Below, in pieces: positions 1 through 7,302 of a stretch of 34,827 bases of DNA; the stretch's first letter is position 1; every line of letters begins with the position of its first letter. Origin of the DNA: a virus; the IMG/VR virus record IMGVR_UViG_3300006874_000050, positions 1-34,827 of that record; one strand, 5' to 3'. A model generated the notes under the pieces. The model was not told the DNA's origin and did no database searches. It saw only the letters and a list, made by a program, of their open reading frames with translations. Made by a program: the position numbers and the translations under genes.

Positions 1-1532
1 CCGATAGTTTCAATTTTATTTTTGGTAATATCTATAATTTGACTGCCACCTATACCCATTTTCTCTTCAAGTGCGGCTAATTGGGTAATATTATTTTTGT
101 ATAATGACGTGTACTGACTATAAGATTTCTTAATTTCTGTTAGCCAAATACCATCCATAGAGCTCGGGCTGAGTCCAGTATTATTACATACAGGACATCT
201 AGATATCGGTGGTAATTGAGTTATTGTCGGATTTTTACCTTTTCTATAGCTAACTGGAGTATATAAATGAATGTTGTTTGAATCATGTTTAACAGATATA
301 ATTCCATTATTATATGTAGCTGTTATATTGTTCAAAACATTATAATCAGCCCCGGTTGAACCTAAACATACAGGACACACGGCAAATTGACCAGCTTGGG
401 TTTGCTGTTGTGATGTTAGTTTTAAATATGGAGAATCCGTTAGAGCTTCAGCTCTCCTTCGTTCAAATAATTGTTTAATATCAGCTATACCCCCAACAAT
501 ATTATGCCATTCTTCATAAGCAGATAAATTGAATGTACCTATTTTAAGATATGAATCTCCTGTGATAATATTATCATGATCTCTTCCGGTATAAACATTA
601 CGAAAACCACGAACTGTATCATATTGATCTTCAAGAACTAATTTTTGATCATTATGTGGGGAAAATTCAACATTTGTTTTCAATGCAAACTCTTTAAATC
701 CTCCACTATAGCCAGAAATTTTAATTGACTCGCGATAATCTGAATTAATAAACTCAACCGTTCCACCTTTTTGATTGATAACAAATTTATTCTTATAATA
801 ATCTAAATCTTGATTACCTACTTCAGTACTAGATAAACTTACGTTCTCATATGGTCCTGGATAATCATACCCCTCAGCACCACCATAAATTCCTTCCCAA
901 TCAGTCCTACCATAACTTGCAGCAAAATAAACCGGAAATAACGGATTACCATCATGGAAAAATACCCAAACATGTGCCCCGACATCTGGAATTGCAAAAG
1001 ATCCTTTTGCTTTATTGGAATAGACACTTGGGGAATATTCATAGGTAAACAAATTTACGTTATTTACATTTGTTTGTAATGGGTCGTTAAAGGCATCATT
1101 AACTCGAAACCGATACTTTTCATATATATTACCTTCTTTCTCTCCAATGCTCTCCAAGTTTTGTTGACTTGAGGTTATAGTTGTATCAATTTCACTACTA
1201 CCCTGTTGTGCTCCGTTAGCTCCGAAGTAGCTACTATCAGATATCGACGCATGGTCATCATGTGCATTGAATCTACCAGAAGACATTTCACCGGTAATAG
1301 GAGAGGCACACATACTCCATGGAAGAATATCTTTAAGATCCTCATATATATCATTGAGGTCACTATGAATATTACTGCCTAGGAATTTAAATCTTTTATC
1401 TTTAGGTATTTCATTCCAATTCTTATAAACTGTTGGTGATATATGAGGGACAAAAATTTTAACACGACCTCTTCCTTGAGGATCGTTGTTTTGTATTACT
1501 ATACCTAAATAATTTCCGTAATATTTTTTCAT
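1..1532 (-). CDS. gp5-like baseplate hub / tail spike protein, 3' end cut by window edge
   Basis: The frame stays open from ATG at 1532 to the left edge (510 codons seen), so the C-terminus is missing. The N-terminus (NNDPQGRGRVKIFVP, about residues 15-29) and a second segment (PDVGAHVWVFFHDGNP, about residues 183-198) match the OB-fold style of T4 gp5 and VgrG-type spike proteins, which sit at the tip of the contractile tail below the tube. A repetitive beta-rich stretch follows (about 250-340). Two CPVC motifs, CPVCLGSTG near residue 385 and CPVCNNTG near residue 445, could together bind one zinc ion; I do not know this from T4 gp5. I see no recognisable lysozyme domain in the visible part. 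The start codon overlaps the stop of the upstream gene by one base (TAATG), so the two are translationally coupled. Assignment to the hub/spike family is fairly secure; the exact T4 gene equivalence is inference. Confidence 0.72.
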   Translation of the reverse strand, partial: MKKYYGNYLGIVIQNNDPQGRGRVKIFVPHISPTVYKNWNEIPKDKRFKFLGSNIHSDLNDIYEDLKDILPWSMCASPITGEMSSGRFNAHDDHASISDSSYFGANGAQQGSSEIDTTITSSQQNLESIGEKEGNIYEKYRFRVNDAFNDPLQTNVNNVNLFTYEYSPSVYSNKAKGSFAIPDVGAHVWVFFHDGNPLFPVYFAASYGRTDWEGIYGGAEGYDYPGPYENVSLSSTEVGNQDLDYYKNKFVINQKGGTVEFINSDYRESIKISGYSGGFKEFALKTNVEFSPHNDQKLVLEDQYDTVRGFRNVYTGRDHDNIITGDSYLKIGTFNLSAYEEWHNIVGGIADIKQLFERRRAEALTDSPYLKLTSQQQTQAGQFAVCPVCLGSTGADYNVLNNITATYNNGIISVKHDSNNIHLYTPVSYRKGKNPTITQLPPISRCPVCNNTGLSPSSMDGIWLTEIKKSYSQYTSLYKNNITQLAALEEKMGIGGSQIIDITKNKIETI

Positions 1533-2794
1533 TATAATTTTAGTTTATCCTTGAGTTGAGTCACAAAATACGGTAATTTCGGTCCATATGGTTTTTTCTC
1601 CCCTTCAATAAAATATCGTATTACTCCTCTATCTGCACCGATATACGAGGATTCGTTAACAAATTTTGAATCTAATGTATCCGAAAATTTTGCATCTAAT
1701 GTATCCGAATATCTGTTTTCAACAAACCGGCTGATACTGGTGTATTTAGCGCGTAATATAAATGTTGTCGATGAATAGTAATATCCTGTTGTATTATCTA
1801 TACTATAACCTGTATTATACGCATTAAATTCAACAATTAAATACCCGGAAGGTAAACTATCTATAACGTTCAGTTTTTCTTCATATATTGTTGTATCGTA
1901 ATTTGCAATTTCTGGATTTTTATCTTTCGTTGAAACAATATCATACAAATATTTTATACTATTATCGTTTATGTTTTTAACTGCAAATAATAATAATTCA
2001 TCACCTTCTTTTTCTGTACTAATTACCGATAACCCTACATTTTTTAACTTCTGTTTAATTTCCGGAGTTAAAGGCTCCGAAAATGGGGTTTCATAAATTC
2101 GGAGATTATAAAAAGTCCATGGTATTGGTCGAGCTTTTTCTACTTCAGTTATAATAGGTACATCAACCTGCTTCGATTTGTTTGCTGGTGGTTGTGTCCG
2201 TTGTTCTACATTATTATTAGCTTGATCTGCTAATGCTTCTTGACTTTGTTTTGTTCCAGAATCAATCTTTTCAGTTATAATTTCTGGTTGTGTTTGTGCT
2301 TGAACCCGTTCTCTTGATGTGAAATTTACATTAGCTTCTTCACACCCTAAAAACTTTTTTAATGATAATCCTCCAGTTTCAACTTGATCTAAATTGTTCT
2401 GTTTCTTCCTCTTAAACACGTTTTTAATACCGTCAATTGTATCAGTAAATGTGGTTTTAATATTTTCAAAAGCTGTTGTAAATGAACCACCTACGTTACT
2501 TGAACTAAATTGGTCGATAGTAGGTATACCATAAGATACAGTAAATATACCAGCTAAATCTTTTACTTTTTGAGTAATACATTCTCTTATTCCAGGAGTG
2601 TTTTTATCTACACCTTCAGCAATCTTTTGATCTTTGATTTTACTTGGTAATGGTTGATTATCTGAGTCAACCAAATTTTTTGAATTTAATGATTCAACAT
2701 TAGCCAATTCATCAGTAGGTTTTGGTACCGAAAGCGTATTAACCGATTCTGATGGTAATTTAGATTTTATTAGATCTTTTGTGTTAATAGCCAC
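1532..2794 (-). CDS. unknown protein, probably baseplate or tail structural
   Basis: 420 residues. I do not recognise the family. The only upstream start before an in-frame stop is GTG at 2794, and no internal ATG lies near the N-terminus, so GTG is taken as the start. The N-terminal third is polar and low in structure. Residues about 165-215 are rich in Gln, Glu and Pro and look like a flexible linker. The C-terminal half is beta-rich with many Tyr and Asp, and contains a short tandem repeat (YSDTLDAKFSDTLDSKF). Coupling to the downstream gp5-like gene by TAATG suggests it is part of the baseplate or central spike. A CTTAAATA late-like box lies six bases before the GTG. There is no clear Shine-Dalgarno sequence. 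Confidence 0.7.
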   Translation of the reverse strand: MAINTKDLIKSKLPSESVNTLSVPKPTDELANVESLNSKNLVDSDNQPLPSKIKDQKIAEGVDKNTPGIRECITQKVKDLAGIFTVSYGIPTIDQFSSSNVGGSFTTAFENIKTTFTDTIDGIKNVFKRKKQNNLDQVETGGLSLKKFLGCEEANVNFTSRERVQAQTQPEIITEKIDSGTKQSQEALADQANNNVEQRTQPPANKSKQVDVPIITEVEKARPIPWTFYNLRIYETPFSEPLTPEIKQKLKNVGLSVISTEKEGDELLLFAVKNINDNSIKYLYDIVSTKDKNPEIANYDTTIYEEKLNVIDSLPSGYLIVEFNAYNTGYSIDNTTGYYYSSTTFILRAKYTSISRFVENRYSDTLDAKFSDTLDSKFVNESSYIGADRGVIRYFIEGEKKPYGPKLPYFVTQLKDKLKL

Positions 2795-2800
2795 AATAAT

Positions 2801-2808
2801 TATTTAAG
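2801..2808 (-). promoter_or_regulatory. candidate late promoter box (CTTAAATA)
   Basis: Minus-strand CTTAAATA, six bases before the GTG at 2794. It matches the last six bases of the T4 late consensus TATAAATA and has spacing like the other boxes in this window. The region is AT-rich, so chance is possible. Confidence 0.35.
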
Positions 2809-2816
2809 AACGACTA

Positions 2817-2844
2817 TTGACAATTAAAGTTATTTTACTATAAT
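2817..2844 (+). promoter_or_regulatory. sigma70-type early promoter (TTGACA - 16 bp - TATAAT)
   Basis: TTGACA at 2817-2822 and TATAAT at 2839-2844 are both perfect consensus hexamers, separated by 16 bases. This is the only strong host-type promoter I see, and it drives the only plus-strand operon. A start point about seven bases after the -10 box falls near 2851, only about three bases before the ATG at 2854, so the first gene would be almost leaderless. Confidence 0.8.
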
Positions 2845-2853
2845 AATTATTAT

Positions 2854-3609
2854 ATGAGATTGTGCGTAATATCTGATTTACATACTCGATTTGAAGTTGC
2901 TGAATTAATCATCGATTCAGAATATAATAATGTGGATAAATTTGTGTTCCTTGGAGATTATTTTGATGATTATGATGACACGGTTGAAAATAATATAATG
3001 ACCGCACAGTTCTTAAAACGTCTACTTCATGATGAAAAATTTGTATTCTTAATCGGTAATCATGATCTCCATTACATCTTCGATGTCGATTCAGTTAAAT
3101 GTAAAGATAGTTTTACGCAAGAAAAGTTTACTGAAATTAACAAAATTTTAACAAAAGAAGACTGGAGCCACTTACAATGGGCATACATGTCGGATAATTG
3201 GTTGTTATCTCACGCTGGTATTGATACTGGAACAACAGAACCATTTCAAATTAATGATTATTACGATAAACTCAATGCAGAAGTTGAGAAAGAAATATTT
3301 CATGGCCAAACATCTGAATATTTAAAATATCCGGATGGCCTTATTTGGTTTAAAGATATTGGAAACAACACAGCTCATGCTATAAATTCGGATCATAAAC
3401 CTTTTAATCAAATATTTGGTCATACAGTTTTATATGATTGGTCAAACAAAACATATGCAACTCATTCAGTTTACAACATTGATACCCACAACCAACACTA
3501 TGCAATTGCAGATACTGAAACGAATCATGTTGAAATTCGTCGGACAGGTTACTATCATAGATATCATAGAAACGAAATCGAATGGTTACGCAAGACAAAT
3601 CAAATCTAA
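2854..3609 (+). CDS. calcineurin-like metallophosphatase
   Basis: 251 residues. The two-metal phosphoesterase signature is complete in order: DLH (Asp8, His10), GDYFD (34-38), GNHD (68-71), a later SHAG with His120, and FGHT with His190. This is the pattern of PPP/ApaH-like phosphatases that hydrolyse phosphate mono- or diesters with bound Mn, Fe or Zn. The Arg-Gly that usually follows GDxxD in protein phosphatases is absent (FDDYD instead), so I do not assign a protein substrate. The start is fixed because the first metal motif begins at residue 8. There is no Shine-Dalgarno sequence, and the consensus promoter ends ten bases before ATG. It overlaps the next gene by 28 bases. Together with a kinase-like gene and QueF it forms an early operon. 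Confidence 0.85.
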   Translation: MRLCVISDLHTRFEVAELIIDSEYNNVDKFVFLGDYFDDYDDTVENNIMTAQFLKRLLHDEKFVFLIGNHDLHYIFDVDSVKCKDSFTQEKFTEINKILTKEDWSHLQWAYMSDNWLLSHAGIDTGTTEPFQINDYYDKLNAEVEKEIFHGQTSEYLKYPDGLIWFKDIGNNTAHAINSDHKPFNQIFGHTVLYDWSNKTYATHSVYNIDTHNQHYAIADTETNHVEIRRTGYYHRYHRNEIEWLRKTNQI

Positions 3610-4142
3610 AATATGTGAGTTTTTCGGGTCCTAGTTGTTCCGGAAAAACTACATTAATTGAACATATATCCATTAATCCAAATTTTAATGATTGGTATAT
3701 TGTACCATCTCATACCCGACAATTAAAATCTGAAGGGTTTAAGATAAATTTGGATGGAGATGATAAAACTCAAATTAAAGTTCTCGATATACATCATATG
3801 AACTATTTGAATTATCAATGCGAAAATAGATCTTATATTTCGGATCGTTGTATTTTAGATGGATTGGTTTACACTGAATGGCTCAATTATAGGAGAAAAG
3901 TTTCAACGAACGTTGTAAATTATGCGAAGGCAATATTCGATGCAATCAGTGAAAAAATTACTACAATTTTTTATTGTAACCCGGTGCCATGGAAAGACGA
4001 TGGTGATCGAAAACTATCTTTAGAGGATCATATTTGGATATGTGACAAATTTCAATCATATGCATCTAAATTACCGAATGTTGTAAATCTTGAAGGCTCA
4101 ATTGAAAAAAGATTGACTATAATTGATAATCATTTAAAATAA
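3582..4142 (+). CDS. P-loop kinase, NadR / AAA_28-like
   Basis: 186 residues. A Walker A motif GPSCSGKT (residues 16-23) is followed by SDRCILDGLVY (about 87-97). This resembles the DR-x(3)-D element of NadR-like and AAA_28 nucleotide or nucleoside kinases. It probably transfers phosphate from ATP to a small nucleoside or nicotinamide-riboside-type substrate; the substrate cannot be read from the sequence. The ATG at 3582 overlaps the phosphatase gene by 28 bases. A GTG at about 3615 would also leave the P-loop intact and is a possible alternative start. The gene is followed after four bases by QueF, so the three are co-transcribed. Confidence 0.75.
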   Translation: MVTQDKSNLKYVSFSGPSCSGKTTLIEHISINPNFNDWYIVPSHTRQLKSEGFKINLDGDDKTQIKVLDIHHMNYLNYQCENRSYISDRCILDGLVYTEWLNYRRKVSTNVVNYAKAIFDAISEKITTIFYCNPVPWKDDGDRKLSLEDHIWICDKFQSYASKLPNVVNLEGSIEKRLTIIDNHLK

Positions 4143-4146
4143 AACT

Positions 4147-5073
4147 ATGGATAAAATTGATAATTCAAACATCTCAAAACATCTAGGACAAAAAAGCGAT
4201 TATAAATCGACATATGATCCAAATTTATTGGTTCGTGAACCGAGACAAAATAATCGAACATATCTAGATATCGAACCAGAAAATTTACCATTCCTAGGAT
4301 ATGACGTATGGAATGGATACGAAATATCAGCATTAACTAATACAGGGAAGCCTGTTAGTGCAATTGCAAAGGTAGTATATCCATGTACAAGTGAATTTAT
4401 TGTTGAATCTAAATCAATGAAGTTGTATTGGAATAGTTTCAACATGACACATTTAGGAGAAACATCTCATGATGTAGTTGAAAAAATTGAAAGAATTGCA
4501 TCCCGGGATTTATCTGAGTTACTTAAAACCGACGTGCAAGTTAAGTTATTCGGTGCAAATCAAGTACCAGAACTACCTCAATGTGAAATGATTTATCATG
4601 GTTCAGGTAAAAATTCTCTAATTAATCTTGAAGATAACTGCCCGGATGATCTGCAATTTGATGTATATACAGAAACTCCAACATTATTAGAACCAACTAA
4701 TACAATCAACTCGAGTCAAATTGTAAGTAGGTTTTATCACTCATCCTTGTTGAAATCTAATTGTCGTGTAACTTCTCAACCCGACTGGGGAGATGTTTTC
4801 ATATATATGAAAGGTAATCACTTACCGACAAAAGAAAGTTTATTGAAATATATTGTATCATTTCGAAATGAGAATCATTTCCATGAAGAGATTTGTGAAT
4901 GTATTTACAAAAGACTTTGGAGTCGTTTCTCTCCCATTGAGTTGGCCGTGACATGTTTATATGTACGTCGTGGTGGTTGGGACATTAATCCGCATAGATG
5001 CTCGCATGAGCATTTAATGAATATCTCATTGTTTGATGTGAATGAGATGTTTGTTAAAATGTCTAGACAATAA
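4147..5073 (+). CDS. queF: NADPH-dependent 7-cyano-7-deazaguanine reductase (QueF), long form
   Basis: 308 residues, close to the roughly 280-residue two-lobed QueF of Escherichia coli. Family landmarks are all present: ESKS plus LYWNSFN (87-98), LLKSNCRVTSQPDWG with the nucleophile Cys206 and the general acid Asp213, FHEE (His246, Glu247, matching the substrate-binding His/Glu) and RRGGWDINP (274-282). QueF reduces the nitrile preQ0 to the aminomethyl compound preQ1, forming a thioimide on the cysteine. In bacteria this feeds queuosine in tRNA. In some phages 7-deazaguanine genes make modified DNA bases. No preQ0-synthesis gene (folE, queD, queE, queC) and no DNA transglycosylase is in this window, so the end product is not known here. 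It is the last gene of the early operon and ends just before a hairpin terminator. Confidence 0.95.
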   Translation: MDKIDNSNISKHLGQKSDYKSTYDPNLLVREPRQNNRTYLDIEPENLPFLGYDVWNGYEISALTNTGKPVSAIAKVVYPCTSEFIVESKSMKLYWNSFNMTHLGETSHDVVEKIERIASRDLSELLKTDVQVKLFGANQVPELPQCEMIYHGSGKNSLINLEDNCPDDLQFDVYTETPTLLEPTNTINSSQIVSRFYHSSLLKSNCRVTSQPDWGDVFIYMKGNHLPTKESLLKYIVSFRNENHFHEEICECIYKRLWSRFSPIELAVTCLYVRRGGWDINPHRCSHEHLMNISLFDVNEMFVKMSRQ

Positions 5074-5077
5074 AAAA

Positions 5078-5097
5078 GGGCGAGCATATGCTCGCCC
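5078..5097. terminator. shared bidirectional hairpin terminator
   Basis: A perfect 20-base palindrome folding as an 8-bp GC-rich stem (GGGCGAGC/GCTCGCCC) with an ATAT loop. On the minus strand it is followed by six T, an excellent intrinsic terminator for the 5119-5550 gene. On the plus strand it is followed by TGCAATTTT, a weaker terminator for the queF operon. It sits exactly between the two convergent units. Confidence 0.85.
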
Positions 5098-5108
5098 TGC
5101 AATTTTCT

Positions 5109-5143
5109 GTTAAGATTGTTATTTATATCCTAACAATCTTAAC
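5109..5143 (-). other. 12-bp hairpin across the 3' end of the 5119-5550 gene
   Basis: GTTAAGATTGTT at 5109-5120 and its exact complement at 5132-5143 enclose an 11-base loop. The stem covers the last codons and the stop codon of the minus-strand gene. No T-run follows, so it is unlikely to be a terminator; it may protect the mRNA end or reflect selection on 3' structure. Confidence 0.6.
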
Positions 5144-5550
5144 CGTCTATAATTTGCTCCGACGGCTAATCCAAGTCCAGATAACGAAGGTGTTCCTGAC
5201 GGGATGGTATATTTAACACTATATCCATTTTTAGTAACTGTATAAATTACAGTACCGGAAGGGAATCTGCAACGGATTGTTGTATTAGTTCCATCAGGTG
5301 ATGTTAACGTCAATGCAGATAATTCATGAAGGGTTGTTAACGTATCAAAAAGAACACCAACCACATTTTCCCCATTTTGTGTACCAGCAGAATCCAGAAC
5401 AACCGTATTTACTTCAACTGTCGTGCCTGATAAAGGGGATGCAGCTGAATATGTTGATAATTGTGTAGCTGATAAGCTATAATTATCCGGTCCAGGAGGT
5501 GGTGTGAAATTACTATTGTCATATACTCCATTATTGTATGATGTTGCCAT
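5119..5550 (-). CDS. unknown small protein next to capsid gene, possible decoration protein
   Basis: 143 residues, family not recognised. It has a Pro-rich N-terminal segment (FTPPPGPDN, about 15-23) followed by Ser/Thr-rich beta-type sequence, with no signal peptide, membrane segment or catalytic motif. It has its own CATAAATA box five bases before ATG, lies directly after the major capsid terminator, and is followed by two hairpins, so it appears to be a monocistronic late transcript. Its size, beta-rich composition and position after gp23 would fit a capsid decoration or outer head protein, but this is inference from context only. Confidence 0.7.
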   Translation of the reverse strand: MATSYNNGVYDNSNFTPPPGPDNYSLSATQLSTYSAASPLSGTTVEVNTVVLDSAGTQNGENVVGVLFDTLTTLHELSALTLTSPDGTNTTIRCRFPSGTVIYTVTKNGYSVKYTIPSGTPSLSGLGLAVGANYRRLRLLGYK

Positions 5551-5555
5551 ATTAT

Positions 5556-5563
5556 TATTTATG
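5556..5563 (-). promoter_or_regulatory. late promoter box CATAAATA
   Basis: One base from the T4 late consensus TATAAATA, with exactly five bases before the ATG at 5550. With T4 geometry (box at -13 to -6) the transcript would start on the A of ATG. Confidence 0.6.
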
Positions 5564-5650
5564 CCCTGCTAACAAAATTTCGGAGCTAGATGCTTGATTA
5601 GTTCTAGAAAAATGGTGTATGTTTAATTGTTTCATATATAGTATATAAAC

Positions 5651-5681
5651 AAAAAAAAGTTACACTCTTTCGAATGTAACT
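5651..5681 (-). terminator. intrinsic terminator of the major capsid gene
   Basis: On the minus strand AGTTACATTC, loop GAAA, GAGTGTAACT forms a 10-bp stem (one G-T pair) with a stable C(GAAA)G tetraloop, followed by eight T. It lies 32 bases after the capsid stop codon and separates gp23 from the 143-residue gene. Confidence 0.9.
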
Positions 5682-5712
5682 CTGTAAGTTGTTAATTTCT
5701 AACGATTTACGA

Positions 5713-7224
5713 TTAGAAATACACTGCTTGTGATCCTGGAGTGAATGCTTCACCCAAGTTCTTCACAATAATCACGTGGTAATAAAGGTTAGCACCAAAG
5801 ATATTATCCACAACACCATACCGCGTAAGCAAGCCAACACGAGGTGAGAAGTCGTTAGGACCGATTGTCCGCTGAACCATCACAGGGATGTACGGGCAAT
5901 AGATAATACCGGTATCATAGAACTCAGGACCCTTATAACCAAGCAATGCATATTCAACACGGGTTGTACGAGCTCCAGCAGGTGAATAACTACCTTGATC
6001 AGGTTGAGAAATATACCCAGCGTTCTGTTCGTACTGAGCTTCGGTACGGGTATCGCGATAGACGTTAAAACGACCACCAAGATTACCGACTTTAGCAACA
6101 CCGACTGGTTGTGTATTCACATTACCTTGAACGGGTACCCACTGGAATTCAGGGAGCATTTCAAGGATAGCTGCAACACGAGGAGTACAAACTACAAAGT
6201 TAGCAGCACCACGTCTATTGCGGATTGCAATACGATTAGCTTCGATGATCAAGCGTTGGTAGAAGTCTCTATTACGTTCAACTAACCAGCGACCATCGGC
6301 TGACTGAGGAGACCAAAGTGAATAACCATTACCAGAGCCATTATTAAGAGCAACCTGGACCATGCGCATAAGCATTTCACGGTCAATTTCAGCTTGCAAC
6401 TCATAAGACATTGCATTGGTTAATTCAGTATCAATATCGATACCGTTCATGTTCTTCAAGTCCTGCTCGAGTTCAACAGACCAACGAGCTGCTAATCTAC
6501 GAGTACCAGCTTCAACAGCTGTTTTCTCAAAACTAACAACAACTTGAGGAATCTTACCAGTCAATTCAAAGTTAGCAAGTAATCTTGCAACACCTTGATC
6601 TTGATCAACGTAAGCGAAATCACTTCCAGCTCCTAAACCAGACAATTTGCTAGATGAAGTACCGGTAAACCGGGTATCTAACATTTGATAGCCTAATTCT
6701 TTACCATCCTGGTCAAAACCAGTGCCAGTAGTTGCGTTAGTAACTCCGGTTGCGGTAGGCTGACCATCAATACCATTACCAAGAGCATCTTGTTCGTATT
6801 TGTAACGGAGAGCAAATGCTAATCCGACAGGTCCGCTCATAGGTTGGACACCAACGATTTCGTTAGTAATCAACTCAGGGAACGTTCTACGAATCATAGG
6901 GATAAGAATCTTCGGCAAGCGGAAGTCACCGGTTGCGTAGGTATCACCTTGACTATAGGAGTTAGGGATTTGGTTGCCATATTGGCCAATGTTAACAGAA
7001 CCGTTACTCATAACAGAACCGAATCCGCCGGAAATGTTACTTGCTTCGTTCAAACACCATTGTTCTTGATTTTCCAAGAGCATGGCCGTATTAAGACGCA
7101 TATGATCGTCTTCGAGTGGTTTTACGTTATCAGATTTGTAATCCAAAACAGGATTCCATTTTTCCAACAACGCTTTAGCCCTATTCTGATCGATATAGGC
7201 TTGAGTTGGTCTAATAGTATTCAT
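5713..7224 (-). CDS. 23: major capsid protein, T4 gp23-like
   Basis: 503 residues, near the 521 of T4 gp23. The segment LPKILIPMIRRTFPELI followed by NEIVGVQPMSGP (about residues 105-135) is the family hallmark. The protein forms the hexamers of the head shell. T4 gp23 is trimmed by the gp21 protease after an L-x-E site near residue 65; here CLNE/ASN gives a matching site at Glu60/Ala61, so a mature form of about 443 residues is likely. It has a visibly higher GC content than its neighbours, as expected for a highly expressed gene. Upstream is a small hairpin (7248-7265) and a degenerate late box, TATAGAAA at 7230-7237, again five bases before ATG. There is no Shine-Dalgarno sequence. A strong terminator follows. 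Confidence 0.96.
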   Translation of the reverse strand: MNTIRPTQAYIDQNRAKALLEKWNPVLDYKSDNVKPLEDDHMRLNTAMLLENQEQWCLNEASNISGGFGSVMSNGSVNIGQYGNQIPNSYSQGDTYATGDFRLPKILIPMIRRTFPELITNEIVGVQPMSGPVGLAFALRYKYEQDALGNGIDGQPTATGVTNATTGTGFDQDGKELGYQMLDTRFTGTSSSKLSGLGAGSDFAYVDQDQGVARLLANFELTGKIPQVVVSFEKTAVEAGTRRLAARWSVELEQDLKNMNGIDIDTELTNAMSYELQAEIDREMLMRMVQVALNNGSGNGYSLWSPQSADGRWLVERNRDFYQRLIIEANRIAIRNRRGAANFVVCTPRVAAILEMLPEFQWVPVQGNVNTQPVGVAKVGNLGGRFNVYRDTRTEAQYEQNAGYISQPDQGSYSPAGARTTRVEYALLGYKGPEFYDTGIIYCPYIPVMVQRTIGPNDFSPRVGLLTRYGVVDNIFGANLYYHVIIVKNLGEAFTPGSQAVYF

Positions 7225-7247
7225 ATTTTTTTCTATACGGGTTTAAT

Positions 7248-7265
7248 AGCACTCTGTCGAGCGCT
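7248..7265 (-). other. hairpin upstream of the capsid gene
   Basis: AGCGCTC / GAGTGCT (one G-T pair) around loop GACA on the minus strand, 24 bases before the capsid ATG and without a T-run. It could be a processing or stability element at the gp22-gp23 boundary; its role is not known. Confidence 0.45.
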
Positions 7266-7302
7266 GAAATTAAGTATGTAATTCGGTGAAGTAGCCGTAA
7301 TT

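Noticed and set aside
3404-3673. 89-codon minus-strand frame across the phosphatase/kinase junction
   Set aside because: Opposite two well-supported genes and without motifs.
5120-5127. TATAAATA on the minus strand
   Set aside because: It encodes the last codons and stop of the 143-residue gene and no minus-strand gene starts downstream of it before the terminator.
5555-5635. 26-codon minus-strand frame (MKQLNIHHFS...) between the capsid terminator and the 143-residue gene
   Set aside because: Its stop overlaps the CATAAATA box and it lacks a ribosome binding site; too short to support without comparison.
5974-7281. Plus-strand frames of 96 and 145 codons opposite the capsid gene
   Set aside because: Shadows of the gp23-like gene; no promoter or family features.
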